A DNA stretch of 64,000 bases from Enterococcus villorum (GCF_007990225.1 NZ_BJWF01000001.1:62001-126000); one strand, 5' to 3'. Counted from the stretch's first letter, positions 8,960 through 18,212 are shown. Numbers and translations are program-made. Notes: generated from the sequence alone by a model not told the origin.

Positions 8960-9514
8960 TTACTTCAAGTCATATTCTGCTCGTGGGCCGCCTATGTATT
9001 TAAGGCGTGAACGCAAAGCAGTGACGTGCGCATTTCCTAACGTTTGATTTCTTGGGCGAACAGGGACTTGAACGTGTTTGATGTGCATCCCGATCGAAGT
9101 ATCTCCAATATCAATACCAGCTTGCCCAATGACATGTTCGACTTCTACTGGATCGTTAAACTGTTGAAATGCTGCAACGGAACAGGCTCCTCCTGCGTGT
9201 AAAGCGGGTACTACAGAAACGATTTCAAACTGTTTCGCCTCTGCCACAAATCGCTCCACTACAAGTGCTCGATTCAAATGTTCACATCCTTGTACGGCCA
9301 ATGAAATACCTAAGGGGTCAAGAATTTCTCTTATAGTTTGAATGACCCATTGACCAACTTCAGCACTTGAATTTTTGCCAATATGTCCGCCGACGATCTC
9401 GCTCGTACTGCATCCTAGCACAAACAAGTCTCCTGGTTTTAATTTGGCCTCAGCCAAAACATCGTTCACCATTTCAGTTAATTCTTGTGTTAACACTTCT
9501 TCTGTAACGATCAT
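8960..9514 (-). CDS. DUF436/UPF0340 family protein (YwlG-like, TIGR01440)
   Basis: This is a 184-residue soluble protein of a widely conserved family whose biochemical role is not established. The [17 protein letters not shown] stretch near the N-terminus and the C-terminal [20 protein letters not shown] are family hallmarks. I start it at 9514 because AAGGAAGG lies just upstream; the longer start at 9532 has no ribosome site. It is the third gene of a leftward operon after the B6 kinase and an ECF substrate-binding subunit, an arrangement seen in other lactic acid bacteria, which hints at a link to B6 salvage. Confidence 0.85.
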   Translation of the reverse strand: MIVTEEVLTQELTEMVNDVLAEAKLKPGDLFVLGCSTSEIVGGHIGKNSSAEVGQWVIQTIREILDPLGISLAVQGCEHLNRALVVERFVAEAKQFEIVSVVPALHAGGACSVAAFQQFNDPVEVEHVIGQAGIDIGDTSIGMHIKHVQVPVRPRNQTLGNAHVTALRSRLKYIGGPRAEYDLK

Positions 9515-9531
9515 TGTTTTCCTTCCTTTCA

Positions 9532-10026
9532 TTATTTAATGAATCTTTTTTTCAATACGGTACGTTGAATAGTCTGAGTAAGAGGAAACGTAAGTCCAAT
9601 TCCTACAATATTTTGGAAAAAATTACCAGGGAGAGAAGCTACACCAGCAGGCCAATCATATAAGAACCAACCGGCTAAAAAGTAACCAATAATCATAACA
9701 ATACTTCCTAAAATAAGTCCTACAATCCAATTTTTAGCTGACTTTTTAGAAAAAAACCCACAGATAAAGCCTTGAAGGCCATGGATTAATAATGAAAATA
9801 TCGCCCACTGAGGATACCCAGAAAGTAAATCAATCAGTAACCCACTTGATGCTCCTACAACTAAACCACCGATCGGCCCGAATAAAGAAGCGGCAGTATA
9901 TATCCCCACTTCGCAAAGAGTTACAAATCCGTTAGTAGCTGGTATGGGGATCAGAATCGTTAAAGATAGTGCTACTGTTAGTGCAATCATCATCGCATAG
10001 ACCGTTAAACGCTTCGTTGTTAACAT
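9532..10026 (-). CDS. ECF transporter S-component, probably for pyridoxine (PdxU2-like)
   Basis: The 164-residue protein has about five to six membrane segments, the size and shape of an ECF substrate-capture subunit (S-component) that docks on the shared EcfA-A'-T module. Its start overlaps the stop of the kinase gene upstream by seven bases. Pairing with a pyridoxine-type kinase suggests vitamin B6 uptake followed by phosphorylation. The alternative is a thiamine precursor, since ThiW-type S-components look similar. The transporter class is clear, while the substrate is inferred from context. Confidence 0.8.
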   Translation of the reverse strand: MLTTKRLTVYAMMIALTVALSLTILIPIPATNGFVTLCEVGIYTAASLFGPIGGLVVGASSGLLIDLLSGYPQWAIFSLLIHGLQGFICGFFSKKSAKNWIVGLILGSIVMIIGYFLAGWFLYDWPAGVASLPGNFFQNIVGIGLTFPLTQTIQRTVLKKRFIK

Positions 10027-10826
10027 TCAATCCCTCCTTTGATTTGGCCTCCTGACCAGACACTACCTGTTTGATCTTTCATTTTTACACCGTTGATAAT
10101 GCATTGATACACATAAGCTTTGCTAAGATGGATCGCTTGATCAAGTGGATAGCCTTTTACAAGATTTGCTGTAATAGCTGAAGAAAAAGTACAGCCTGCG
10201 CCATTAACTGTTGGTTGCTCCAACTTATTTAATGAAAATGTTTTTACTCCGTTTTCACTATACAAAACATCAACAGCGTCATTTCCCAAGATACCCGAAC
10301 CACCTTTTACAACGACCGCTTTACTCCCTAAAGAATAGATGCATTTTGCTGAATCAATCATGTCCTCCAGACTGGTACCATGCTCTTTTTCCGAGAGCAT
10401 AGCTGCTTCCTTTAAATTAGGGGTAGCTAAATCAACAAGAGGAAAAAGTTCATCTATTAAACAGTTTTTATACGTTTGGTGAGCGTGTGTACTTGTTTCT
10501 TTAAAAGCCAATACTGGATCGAGCACAATTGGTATTGCTGGTTGTTTCTTTAAGAAGTCTCGCACAACGTAGATCGCTTCTATTGAATTTAATAAGCCAA
10601 TTTTTATTCCATTTAATTCAGTCATTTTTGAAATGGAAACTAGTTGCTTTTCCAGCCAATCAGCAGGTAAATTCTCTAGAATAAATGCTTCGTTTTCATC
10701 TAACATTCCTACGCAGGTCAATGCGCTTAAACCAAAAAGTTGATGATTTTCAAAGGTTTTTAAATCAGACTGGATTCCACCACCAGCAAAGGGGTCTGAA
10801 CCACCAATCGTTAATATTTTTTTCAT
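10020..10826 (-). CDS. pdxK: Pyridoxine/pyridoxal kinase (PfkB/ThiD family)
   Basis: The 268-residue protein belongs to the ribokinase superfamily ThiD/PdxK group. It opens with KKILTIGGSDPFAGGGIQ, and the GAGCTFSSAI motif near residue 212 forms the anion hole with the catalytic Asp position. No thiamine genes are nearby, and the operon companion is an ECF S-component, so phosphorylation of B6 vitamers is more likely than of hydroxymethylpyrimidine. It is the first gene of the operon, with a good GGAGGGGATTAG site before the ATG and a TATACT -10 box (10848-10853 on the complement) upstream. Confidence 0.85.
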   Translation of the reverse strand: MKKILTIGGSDPFAGGGIQSDLKTFENHQLFGLSALTCVGMLDENEAFILENLPADWLEKQLVSISKMTELNGIKIGLLNSIEAIYVVRDFLKKQPAIPIVLDPVLAFKETSTHAHQTYKNCLIDELFPLVDLATPNLKEAAMLSEKEHGTSLEDMIDSAKCIYSLGSKAVVVKGGSGILGNDAVDVLYSENGVKTFSLNKLEQPTVNGAGCTFSSAITANLVKGYPLDQAIHLSKAYVYQCIINGVKMKDQTGSVWSGGQIKGGIEC

Positions 10827-11124
10827 CTAATCCCCTCCACGAAAGAAAGTATAGCGAAAGTTTCTAGCAAAGAAAACAGCCAATTGGCATATTTTTATAT
10901 CAGCCAATTTCAATTCCCTAAAAAGCAAATTTTTTTATCTTAATAACAAGAGAAGAAACCCATTTTTTCTAGAAATCTAAAAAATAGTACTGATGATAAA
11001 CTTTTTATGACTTAAAATAGGGAGGTAAATTAGGGAATCCTACCTTTTTACTTAAAATAATTATAAAAAAAATCAACACACTAGGCAAAATGAATCAATA
11101 AGTGAAGAAGAGGAGGCATTATGG
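10827..11124. promoter_or_regulatory. Divergent intergenic region between pdxK and the repeat-protein genes
   Basis: The region has no gene. It contains CAGCCAATT twice in direct orientation (10877-10885 and 10901-10909); the first copy overlaps the palindrome GCCAATTGGC (10879-10888). These lie upstream of the leftward pdxK promoter and could be operator elements. A GAGGAGG ribosome site at 11110-11116 serves the rightward gene. Confidence 0.45.
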
Positions 11125-12768
11125 ATGAAAGAAATGAACAAGGAAGAAATTAAAAGTATACATAGTGGTGAAGAGAGTCATGAAGAAAGACAGAACGAGG
11201 GTCATGAAGAGAGTCAAAGCTCAACGAACAAGGATTTAAAAGCAATGATCGAAGTCTCTAAAATTTCGATTAGCACGGATCTAGATATATTAACTAATCA
11301 GTTAAAACCGATTATGATTAAAAAACAAGATGAAAAAGGGATTGAACGATCACTGGTTGTTCTACCTACACATAAAGATTATTCTGCGCTTGCTACTGCG
11401 TACATTGAGTTAGATGAGTTAAAAACAAGAGATGCTTATACATTTTTAAAAGAAGCATTACCGACAGAAAAAATTGAAACCTACAACCTTTTAAAAGATA
11501 AAATAACTTTAGAAAAAATTGATGACCCATCATATATGGAAACCATATTGAGTGAGGAAATGTATAATGATTATAAATTTACAAAATCTTCGCTCGGACA
11601 AGATATGAAACCTAAATACAATCAAGAAGAATTGAAAAATCATGTAATATTAAAAAGTACATTAACTCCTGAACAGCATGACGAATATGTAGCTTCCCTA
11701 ATGGAAAAAACGAAACAATATCAAGATAAATTAAATGATTTAGCAAAGTCAGTCATTGAAAAGAATACGATCAAATATAAAAAATCAATTAAATCACCGA
11801 ATAAATTGGATGAACAACACCCATTTAAACTACAGTATGTTGACAAAAACAATGAATCCCATTCAGTGATTGTTACGCCTAAAAACAAAGCGTACAAAAG
11901 GCTTAATCAAGCACATGATTATTTAAATAAATTAAAGCAAGATAAAGAGAAATCGACAATGAGGAATCAAGCAATCCCAGATTCAAAAAAAATAGAAACC
12001 AACGAAGCAACTAACAACGTAATCTTAGAAAAAATGGAAGACAACAAAACAATCAATGATGTAAGCTCAGAAAAAATAGAAAACAATGAAACAACTAATG
12101 ACATAAGCTCAGAAAAAATAAAAAATATCGAAACATATGTCAATGATTTGAACAAGAGAATTATTGAAAAAGATACTTACAAAAATAAAAAAAGAAACAA
12201 AAAATTAAACCAAGAACAAATATTAGAATCAAACACTATTTCTGTGAGTTACGGAGATGAAAAATATCTATCAAATAACAAAAATTACAAGAATTTAAAA
12301 AAATCCTGCCAAAAGTTTATTGAACAAAATAAAAATATTGAATTTTTTACATTAAATTTTAAAGACAAGAATGAGATCTCAAGATCGGTCAATATTCACA
12401 AAAGCTTAAACTATAAAAAAATCGCTAAAATCTGTAAAAGGTTTTCTAAACAAAAGCAAACAAATTATACAGAACCATTAATCTTACAAGCTAAAAATAA
12501 AGATGGCTCACATCAATCAGTAGTTGTGAGACCAGAAGACAAAAAATATCAAGAACTTGTTGACAATTACAAAATAGCTGTTGAAAAAAGCCTTAGTTTA
12601 TCGGAGTTAAAAACAAAAAGTCAAGAAGAAAAATTAGGAAGAGTAGCAAATTTAATTGCTAAAGCAAAAATAAAGGTAATAAAAAGTCAGATGAATAGTG
12701 CTCAAGAACGTATAAACAATCATGCACAGTCAATCTTAAAGAAACAAGAAATGGAATTAGCTAAATAA
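11125..12768 (+). CDS. Unrecognised charged repeat protein, paralogue 1
   Basis: I do not recognise this 547-residue protein. It has no signal peptide and no membrane segment, and is rich in Lys, Glu, Asn and Ser. A ~35-residue motif recurs about five times (near residues 61, 232, 370, 406 and 450). Its pattern is hydrophobic-x-hydrophobic, then a charged turn (DEKG, DKNN, NKDG), then SVxVxP, then a Lys/Tyr-rich helix such as NKAYKRLNQA. Residues 289-330 hold a 14-residue tandem repeat absent from the paralogue. The C-terminus (KLGRVANLIAKAKI, ending ELAK) matches the next gene's. ATG 11125 lies 8 bases after GGAGG; ATG 11121 opens only a 10-codon frame. Confidence 0.8.
   Translation: MKEMNKEEIKSIHSGEESHEERQNEGHEESQSSTNKDLKAMIEVSKISISTDLDILTNQLKPIMIKKQDEKGIERSLVVLPTHKDYSALATAYIELDELKTRDAYTFLKEALPTEKIETYNLLKDKITLEKIDDPSYMETILSEEMYNDYKFTKSSLGQDMKPKYNQEELKNHVILKSTLTPEQHDEYVASLMEKTKQYQDKLNDLAKSVIEKNTIKYKKSIKSPNKLDEQHPFKLQYVDKNNESHSVIVTPKNKAYKRLNQAHDYLNKLKQDKEKSTMRNQAIPDSKKIETNEATNNVILEKMEDNKTINDVSSEKIENNETTNDISSEKIKNIETYVNDLNKRIIEKDTYKNKKRNKKLNQEQILESNTISVSYGDEKYLSNNKNYKNLKKSCQKFIEQNKNIEFFTLNFKDKNEISRSVNIHKSLNYKKIAKICKRFSKQKQTNYTEPLILQAKNKDGSHQSVVVRPEDKKYQELVDNYKIAVEKSLSLSELKTKSQEEKLGRVANLIAKAKIKVIKSQMNSAQERINNHAQSILKKQEMELAK
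11989..12114 (+). repeat. 42-bp minisatellite inside the repeat-protein gene
   Basis: Three 42-base units (11989, 12031 and 12073) and part of a fourth encode 14-residue repeats of the form K-I/M-E-x-N-x-x-x-N-x-V/I-x-x-E, ending in SSE or ILE. The unit length is a multiple of three, so copy number can change without breaking the frame. Confidence 0.75.
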
Positions 12769-12935
12769 AGTGACACTTTTATATCTATATATATAAAAAT
12801 CGCTATTTAAAGAGGACACTGGATGATATAAAATCAATTAGATCTTAACATTATTATCTACAATTAAAGAATGAGTAGCTTATAATTAAAAATATAGTTA
12901 GACAATGAATCAAATAAATAAAAGGAGATATTAAA

Positions 12936-14378
12936 ATGGACGAAACTGAAGAAACTGAAAGTTCAGATGGCCATGATAAGATCGAGTACCAAAAACCGCT
13001 TATTATTGAATACGAAGATGGAAAGGGGAATCAGGGAACAATTATTGTCCCCTCTACGAACAAATACTATAAAGATCTTGATGCAGCATATAGCGAGTTA
13101 AACAAGTTAGAAAACAGCACGGATTTTTTTATGCTAAAAAACAAATTAACACCCACTCAACATCAAAATATTTTATTTTTAAAAGATCAAATATCGTTAG
13201 AAAATCTAGAAGATGAGTCCTTTATGAAAGGCCTGTTGACTCCAGAAATATTTGAAGTCTATAAGAACATGAAAGGTAAACATCCGAAACAATACTTGAA
13301 AGATTATTTAGTTTTAAAAAGTGTATTAAATCCAGAGCAATTTCGGGAGTATTTGGATTACGCCGATTCCATACATGCTCAAGATCAATCGATTAGTCTT
13401 TTAAATTTAAAAGCCAAAGCAATAGATCACGTTAAAAAACAGCTAGAGCCGTTAGAAAAAGCAATAGCAATAAAGAACAGCATCAAATATAAATATTTCG
13501 CTAAAGCGCCAAAAGATGTGGAAGAACGTAAATCGTTTAAACTTGAGTACTGTGACAAAAATGGTGTTTCACGTTCAGTATATGTGATGCCTACAAATAA
13601 AGCTTACAAAAGACTACATCAAGCCCATAATTATTTAAGCAATTTAAATAAGCTAAAATTAAATAAAGAAAATTTAACACTAACTAACGAAATAATTCCA
13701 GAAAAACTTAAGCATACCAAAACTTATATTAATGTTTTAGCAAAATTGATTATTGAAAAGGATATGCCTAAAGATAAAAAAAGAAATACGCTAGTAGAAC
13801 AAGCAATAGAACCAATAACTATTCATGTGAGTTATGAAGATGAAAAATATATTCCACGTTCAATAACTCTTAGTAAAAACTACAAAAATCTTGTTAAATC
13901 CTATCGAAAATTTGCTAAACAAGGGATATTGAACAAGGTAGAATCGCTTACTATAAATCTGAAAGACGAAAATGGTGACATTCGATCGATAGCAGTATCA
14001 GAAAATAAAAGCAAAAGCTTTGCAAAAACCTGTGAAAGATTTGCCAAACAAGAGAAACTAAACAATACAGAAGCACTTGTCTTAAAAGCGAAAGATGAAT
14101 ATGGCTTTTCTTTACCTGTAATTGCACTCCCAGGAGATAAAAAGTATAAAGAGATTGTTGAAAATCAAAAAATAGTTGCTAAAAAAGTGATTAAACTAAC
14201 CGAGTTAGAAACGAAATACATAGAAGCAAGAAAGCAAGGAAAATTAGGGAAGATAGAAAATTTAATTGCAAAAGCTAAAATAAGTCAATTGCAAGGTCAA
14301 ATTAAGAGCGCCAATGATCGAATAATCAATTATACAAAATCAATCGCAAAAAAGAACGGACTAGAATTGGCTAAATAA
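12936..14378 (+). CDS. Unrecognised charged repeat protein, paralogue 2
   Basis: This 480-residue protein is a tandem paralogue of the preceding gene and likewise unrecognised. It keeps the same order: motif copies near residues 20, 205, 290, 333 and 370 (for example IIEYEDGKGNQGTIIVP and KLEYCDKNGVSRSVYVMP), a shared helical block (LKDQISLENLEDESFM versus LKDKITLEKIDDPSYM), and a near-identical C-terminal helix ending ELAK. It lacks the acidic N-terminal extension and the minisatellite. AAAGGAG precedes the ATG. No signal peptide or membrane segment is seen. A TATAAT at 12881-12886 may give it its own promoter. Confidence 0.8.
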   Translation: MDETEETESSDGHDKIEYQKPLIIEYEDGKGNQGTIIVPSTNKYYKDLDAAYSELNKLENSTDFFMLKNKLTPTQHQNILFLKDQISLENLEDESFMKGLLTPEIFEVYKNMKGKHPKQYLKDYLVLKSVLNPEQFREYLDYADSIHAQDQSISLLNLKAKAIDHVKKQLEPLEKAIAIKNSIKYKYFAKAPKDVEERKSFKLEYCDKNGVSRSVYVMPTNKAYKRLHQAHNYLSNLNKLKLNKENLTLTNEIIPEKLKHTKTYINVLAKLIIEKDMPKDKKRNTLVEQAIEPITIHVSYEDEKYIPRSITLSKNYKNLVKSYRKFAKQGILNKVESLTINLKDENGDIRSIAVSENKSKSFAKTCERFAKQEKLNNTEALVLKAKDEYGFSLPVIALPGDKKYKEIVENQKIVAKKVIKLTELETKYIEARKQGKLGKIENLIAKAKISQLQGQIKSANDRIINYTKSIAKKNGLELAK

Positions 14379-14502
14379 AGTCTCGCTTTTTACACAAAGC
14401 GAACATAAAAAAATGAAGGAAAAGAAAACATTATCACTGTTGTGACCAATAGAAAATGGTTTGGCTTATAATTACACTTATTTCTTATAAGATAACGAAA
14501 AT

Positions 14503-14600
14503 AAAAAGCGATAGTCATCATCATGTGCTGATCCAGTTGGTTTTTAGGCCTAACTTAGTGATCCGGAACAACACTACACTGTAACTATCGCTTTTTTATT
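14503..14600. terminator. Long-loop bidirectional terminator or small structured RNA
   Basis: AAAAAGCGATAGT (14503-14515) pairs with ACTATCGCTTTTTT (14584-14597) around a loop of ~68 bases. Both strands end in T runs, and it sits between convergent genes. A TATAAT at 14467-14472 lies just upstream on the + strand, so a ~120-nt transcript ending here is possible. Confidence 0.6.
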
Positions 14601-16119
14601 AAGCTTTTAATTCTTTTTCAATTTGTAAGCGACGAACTTTCATTGTCGCCGTACGAGGGATATCTTCGTAAGCTCGAATGATTGGCGTATTCAAGCGAGG
14701 TAATTCATGGACTTGTTTCCACCAACGATCCCAATCCATTTCTTGCTTAGGAGCAAGTGCGATAATTGGTTGAGGAGCATCTTGTTTATCACGTACAATG
14801 ACTACTTCTGATAAAAATTCTAATGAGTCCAATAAGAAATCTTCAATTGCCAGATTACTATTGATATGATCAATCAAGTCGACTTGGCGATCTTTTAAGT
14901 ATAGGTGGCCTTGTTCATCCATACTGCCGTAGTCGCCACTATCCCACCAAGCACCATAAACATTTTCTTGGAAACGTACATCTTCTTTATAATAAGTCAG
15001 CGCACGACCTTTTGAAAGAAGCTGAATATGCCCATCCGTATTTGGCGGTAATACATGACCGTTTTCATCCGTAATACGTGCTTTTGTTAGCTCCCCAAGC
15101 CCTACACCCATATCTCTAGCATTACTTGATTGTAAACTCTCTAAAGTATGAGCTTTTAAAATCATCGGACCACATTCGCTTTGTCCGTAGACTTGTAAGA
15201 ATATTGCTTCTTTATTCGTAGAAGTGTTTAGAAATGCCTTCATTGTTGAATTATTAATCGCATCAAAAGTGGAGTGGTAGTAGCGAATGCCTGCAAAAGC
15301 TTCTGGATGTTCTTTTGCTGTAAAACTCCATTGAACAAAGTTATTTGGATGAGTTTCTAGCGCAATCGGCGGATTTGCTTTTAACATATCAACCACGTTA
15401 TCTTCCTGAGCACTTGCTAACGGCATCATAGGAAAACCCATTGCCATCAAAGAAGAGATACCAATATTAAAGCGAGAATGAACCGGAGAAATGTGGAATG
15501 CTACTAGTTTTTTCTCTGCAATTTTAGTAAAGACCGTTTTTTGCCATTTTGTACGCCAGCCCATGGAGTTTGCTGAGTGACAAATCAATTTAGGAATACC
15601 AGTTGTTCCAGATGTATGCGTCATATAAGAAATTTCATCGTCAGCTAGTTTTTTCTGTTCAACAGGCAGAGCAGGTTGATTTAGTAAATCGGAAACAGCT
15701 ATCCGCTTTTCTTTTGAGCCGTTTGAAATTCCTGCCACACGTTCTGCAGTTTCGTCATCAAATAGGATAAAGGGATCTTCTAAGCGCTTAACAAAAACTT
15801 CTAAAGTTGGTGTTGGAAAATGATAAGAGATCATTGCAGGAACAGCTCCTAAGTAAGTCGAAGCAACAGCTAATAAATACGTGTCAAACGCTGAGCTTTT
15901 ATAAATCATGACCTTATCTCCAAGTCCTACACCAAGGCTAGCAAGTTGATAGGCACGTGTTAAAACCTGTTGACATGTTTTTTTGTAAGTGCTTTTAAAA
16001 CCAAGCTCAGGAAAAGCTGCCAAGGGTTGATCAAAAATAATAGGGACATCAGGTGTTGCATTGGCCGAATCTTGAAAATTTGAGAAAAGATTCAGCGGGG
16101 TATAAGTAATTGTTTCCAT
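14599..16119 (-). CDS. AMP-binding (acyl-adenylate-forming) enzyme
   Basis: The 506-residue cytoplasmic protein has the ANL-superfamily signature THTSGTTGIPK near residue 168, QVYGQSECG near 312, WWDSGDYG near 388, and a C-terminal TMKVRR with the likely catalytic lysine. Family members activate a carboxylic acid as acyl-AMP, then usually pass it to CoA or a carrier protein. The substrate is not apparent. It stands alone on the complement strand; the next gene upstream is a degenerate recombinase. Length is normal for acyl-CoA synthetases. Confidence 0.85.
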   Translation of the reverse strand: METITYTPLNLFSNFQDSANATPDVPIIFDQPLAAFPELGFKSTYKKTCQQVLTRAYQLASLGVGLGDKVMIYKSSAFDTYLLAVASTYLGAVPAMISYHFPTPTLEVFVKRLEDPFILFDDETAERVAGISNGSKEKRIAVSDLLNQPALPVEQKKLADDEISYMTHTSGTTGIPKLICHSANSMGWRTKWQKTVFTKIAEKKLVAFHISPVHSRFNIGISSLMAMGFPMMPLASAQEDNVVDMLKANPPIALETHPNNFVQWSFTAKEHPEAFAGIRYYHSTFDAINNSTMKAFLNTSTNKEAIFLQVYGQSECGPMILKAHTLESLQSSNARDMGVGLGELTKARITDENGHVLPPNTDGHIQLLSKGRALTYYKEDVRFQENVYGAWWDSGDYGSMDEQGHLYLKDRQVDLIDHINSNLAIEDFLLDSLEFLSEVVIVRDKQDAPQPIIALAPKQEMDWDRWWKQVHELPRLNTPIIRAYEDIPRTATMKVRRLQIEKELKA

Positions 16120-16270
16120 AGGTCACACTCCGATTTCAATTGTTAAACAAAATAGTCAGCAAAATAGATGAACCAATTTTTTTGTGAATTTTGTCATTTA
16201 CTTTGCAAATTCCGCTATAATCTTAGCATAAACCTCAAATAAAAAACAGCTTTCTTTGTGAAAAAAATCA

Positions 16271-17308
16271 TTATATTTTGTTATTCCTTGTTTTTGATAC
16301 AGTAGATAGTTCCTTATAAGAAAAATTCAGCATTCTTTTATGAACTTCTTCAAAATCATGCTTATTCACGTAACGATTGCCATACAGATAATTCACAATG
16401 TCCATATCATTGAAATAAAGCAAAACATAGTAGCCAAATGTTTTGCGGCAAAGTTCTGGTGAGACGTTTTTATAAACGGTTATCTTATTTAATATTTGAC
16501 GAATGGTTCGCGGTGAAATTTGTTGATCATGTGAAGAACGAAAAACAAAGGACGTCATTGTTGTTCCATTTTTTGTTTTCTCTAAATAACTGTTCAAAAA
16601 AGGAAGGGCTTCGTTAGGAATCGGTGATTGGTTCAACCGATTTTTTTTGCGCGTCACAGTGATTACTTGTTTATTTATGTCAATATCGTTTCTTTTTAAT
16701 TCAACCACCTCATGGATTTTTAACCCACAGTATAAAAGGACAGCCAGAATGGCTAAGTTTCTGGTACGATTTTTCTTTTCAAAATTTGCTTCACGCGTAG
16801 AATGAAATCCTTCCACTGGTACAAATAAATTTTCAAATGAAGAAAATAGGGAAGCATCCATGTAACGTGGGGCGGCTTTTGTCGTCTCTGGTACTGTTTG
16901 TCCTAATAACGATAATTCTTCTTCTAACAACCCCTTTTGATAAAGAAAACGTAGAAAGTGATTCAATGAATATTGTTTTCTTGAAAGTCCGTAATAACCA
17001 TTTTTAAATAATTGATTCGTTTGTTGATCTGCAGTGGTCTGAAATATACGTGTATGGCGATAGATTTTTTCTAAAAAATTCAAGTAATCTTGTTTTTCAA
17101 GCTGTAGGATAAATTTATCATCTACTTCATGATCAAATGCTCCTCGTAAATAGTCAACAAATAAGTGAAAGTCTTTCGCATACTCATACCGACTGCTTAA
17201 TGAAAGTTTCTTTTGATTTTCTTTTAAAAATTCCTGAAAAATAGGAGGGAGAAGAGCTACACGTTGTTTTAATTTTTCTTGAATATGCTTCCTTGTTTTT
17301 TGATCCAT
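16271..17308 (-). CDS. Tyrosine recombinase family protein lacking catalytic residues
   Basis: The 345-residue protein has the two-part layout of Xer/phage integrases: an N-terminal SAM-like core-binding domain (~20-130) and a C-terminal catalytic-type domain (~180-325). The catalytic set is largely lost. The box I Arg is Lys197 (CGLKIHE), the HxxR His is Glu285 (with Arg288 kept), the box III His/Trp is Asn311, and no Tyr occurs at the nucleophile position (~320). It keeps a full open frame, so it is probably expressed and acts, if at all, by binding DNA. No attachment sites or mobile genes are visible around it. Confidence 0.8.
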   Translation of the reverse strand: MDQKTRKHIQEKLKQRVALLPPIFQEFLKENQKKLSLSSRYEYAKDFHLFVDYLRGAFDHEVDDKFILQLEKQDYLNFLEKIYRHTRIFQTTADQQTNQLFKNGYYGLSRKQYSLNHFLRFLYQKGLLEEELSLLGQTVPETTKAAPRYMDASLFSSFENLFVPVEGFHSTREANFEKKNRTRNLAILAVLLYCGLKIHEVVELKRNDIDINKQVITVTRKKNRLNQSPIPNEALPFLNSYLEKTKNGTTMTSFVFRSSHDQQISPRTIRQILNKITVYKNVSPELCRKTFGYYVLLYFNDMDIVNYLYGNRYVNKHDFEEVHKRMLNFSYKELSTVSKTRNNKI

Positions 17309-17548
17309 CAGAACTCACCCTTTTTTCTATTTTTTATTATTGTAACTTATTTTTACTTGTTCATCTATTTCCTTTTCCTGTTAAGCACTTATTTAAGTAG
17401 CTTTTAAGGTTGAATTGTAAAAATAAAAACAACTGAGAAAGTGATCCTTCATCACGAAAAAACTCGAAACATTTTTCATGACGTAAAAAATAATCCTTTT
17501 GTCAGCTCGTTCTTTTAGATGCTGGATTTGAAAAAAGAGGTGCTTCTT

Positions 17549-17926
17549 ATGGATAAAAAAGAATTAGGATTTACTTATAGTTATCTTTCGATGGGGTTGT
17601 TTATCTTTCAACTCTTTTGTCAACATTATATGCAAGAAGGAGTTTCCCAAGAAGTGAAATGGGGATGGTTAGTGCCATTATTCGGTGGTTGTTTTATTTT
17701 TAGCCTAGATTTTCTATTACAAATATTCAGTAATCGCCCAGGTTTTTGCCTCTATCATATAGGTTTGGCCACTTTTACTATTGGAATTATTGTTCAAGGA
17801 ACGTTAGAACTCATTCACTTTACATCTCTTTATATGCATTGGTTTTCCATCGCTGGAATGGCTTTGTGGGGAATAAGTCTATTTATATCTCTTGCCTCAT
17901 ATTTATTGAAAGAAAACGAGGACTGA
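17549..17926 (+). CDS. Small four-segment membrane protein, unknown function
   Basis: The 125-residue hydrophobic protein has four predicted membrane segments (near residues 12-28, 43-62, 68-90 and 95-117) and a short acidic tail. I chose ATG 17549 because AGAGGTG lies eight bases upstream; the longer start at 17519 has no ribosome site. I do not recognise a family. It lies in the gap between the degenerate recombinase and the CiaRH-like genes and is not part of an operon. Confidence 0.65.
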   Translation: MDKKELGFTYSYLSMGLFIFQLFCQHYMQEGVSQEVKWGWLVPLFGGCFIFSLDFLLQIFSNRPGFCLYHIGLATFTIGIIVQGTLELIHFTSLYMHWFSIAGMALWGISLFISLASYLLKENED

Positions 17927-17935
17927 ACCATTAAT

Positions 17936-18076
17936 CAAGAGGTTGTGAAAAGGCTTCTCTGCATCAAGCAATAAGCCCTAACAGAGAAAAACAGCTTCTC
18001 ATGTTTTTCCTCTGTTAGGGCTTATTGTTGAGGAATTGCTACTTGAATGTCGTGAAGAGGTCGTGCACAGCATAAT
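17936..18076. repeat. Hairpin repeat, copy B, with flanking repeat units
   Basis: The hairpin CAATAAGCCCTAACAGAG...CTCTGTTAGGGCTTATTG (17969-18027) and its left flank (GAGGTTGTGAAAAGG, CTGCATCAAG) match the reverse complement of copy A at 8680-8738 and its flank. The right flank contains GCTACTTGAA and GAAGAGGTCGTG, also found reversed near 8900. This block fills most of the gap before the kinase gene. Confidence 0.8.
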
Positions 18077-18212
18077 GCAAAAACATTCTTTACTTTTTGT
18101 CTCAGTCTCTTTTGTTGTTCTTCTATTTACATAGATGAACTGTCTATATAGCAGAAACCGATCCTTTTTATTCCTCAAATAATTATCAAGAAAAAAATCT
18201 AGACGATGATCT

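Noticed and set aside
16271-17308. Integrase marking a prophage or integrative element
   Set aside because: Its catalytic residues are missing, and no phage genes, transfer genes or attachment repeats are seen around it.
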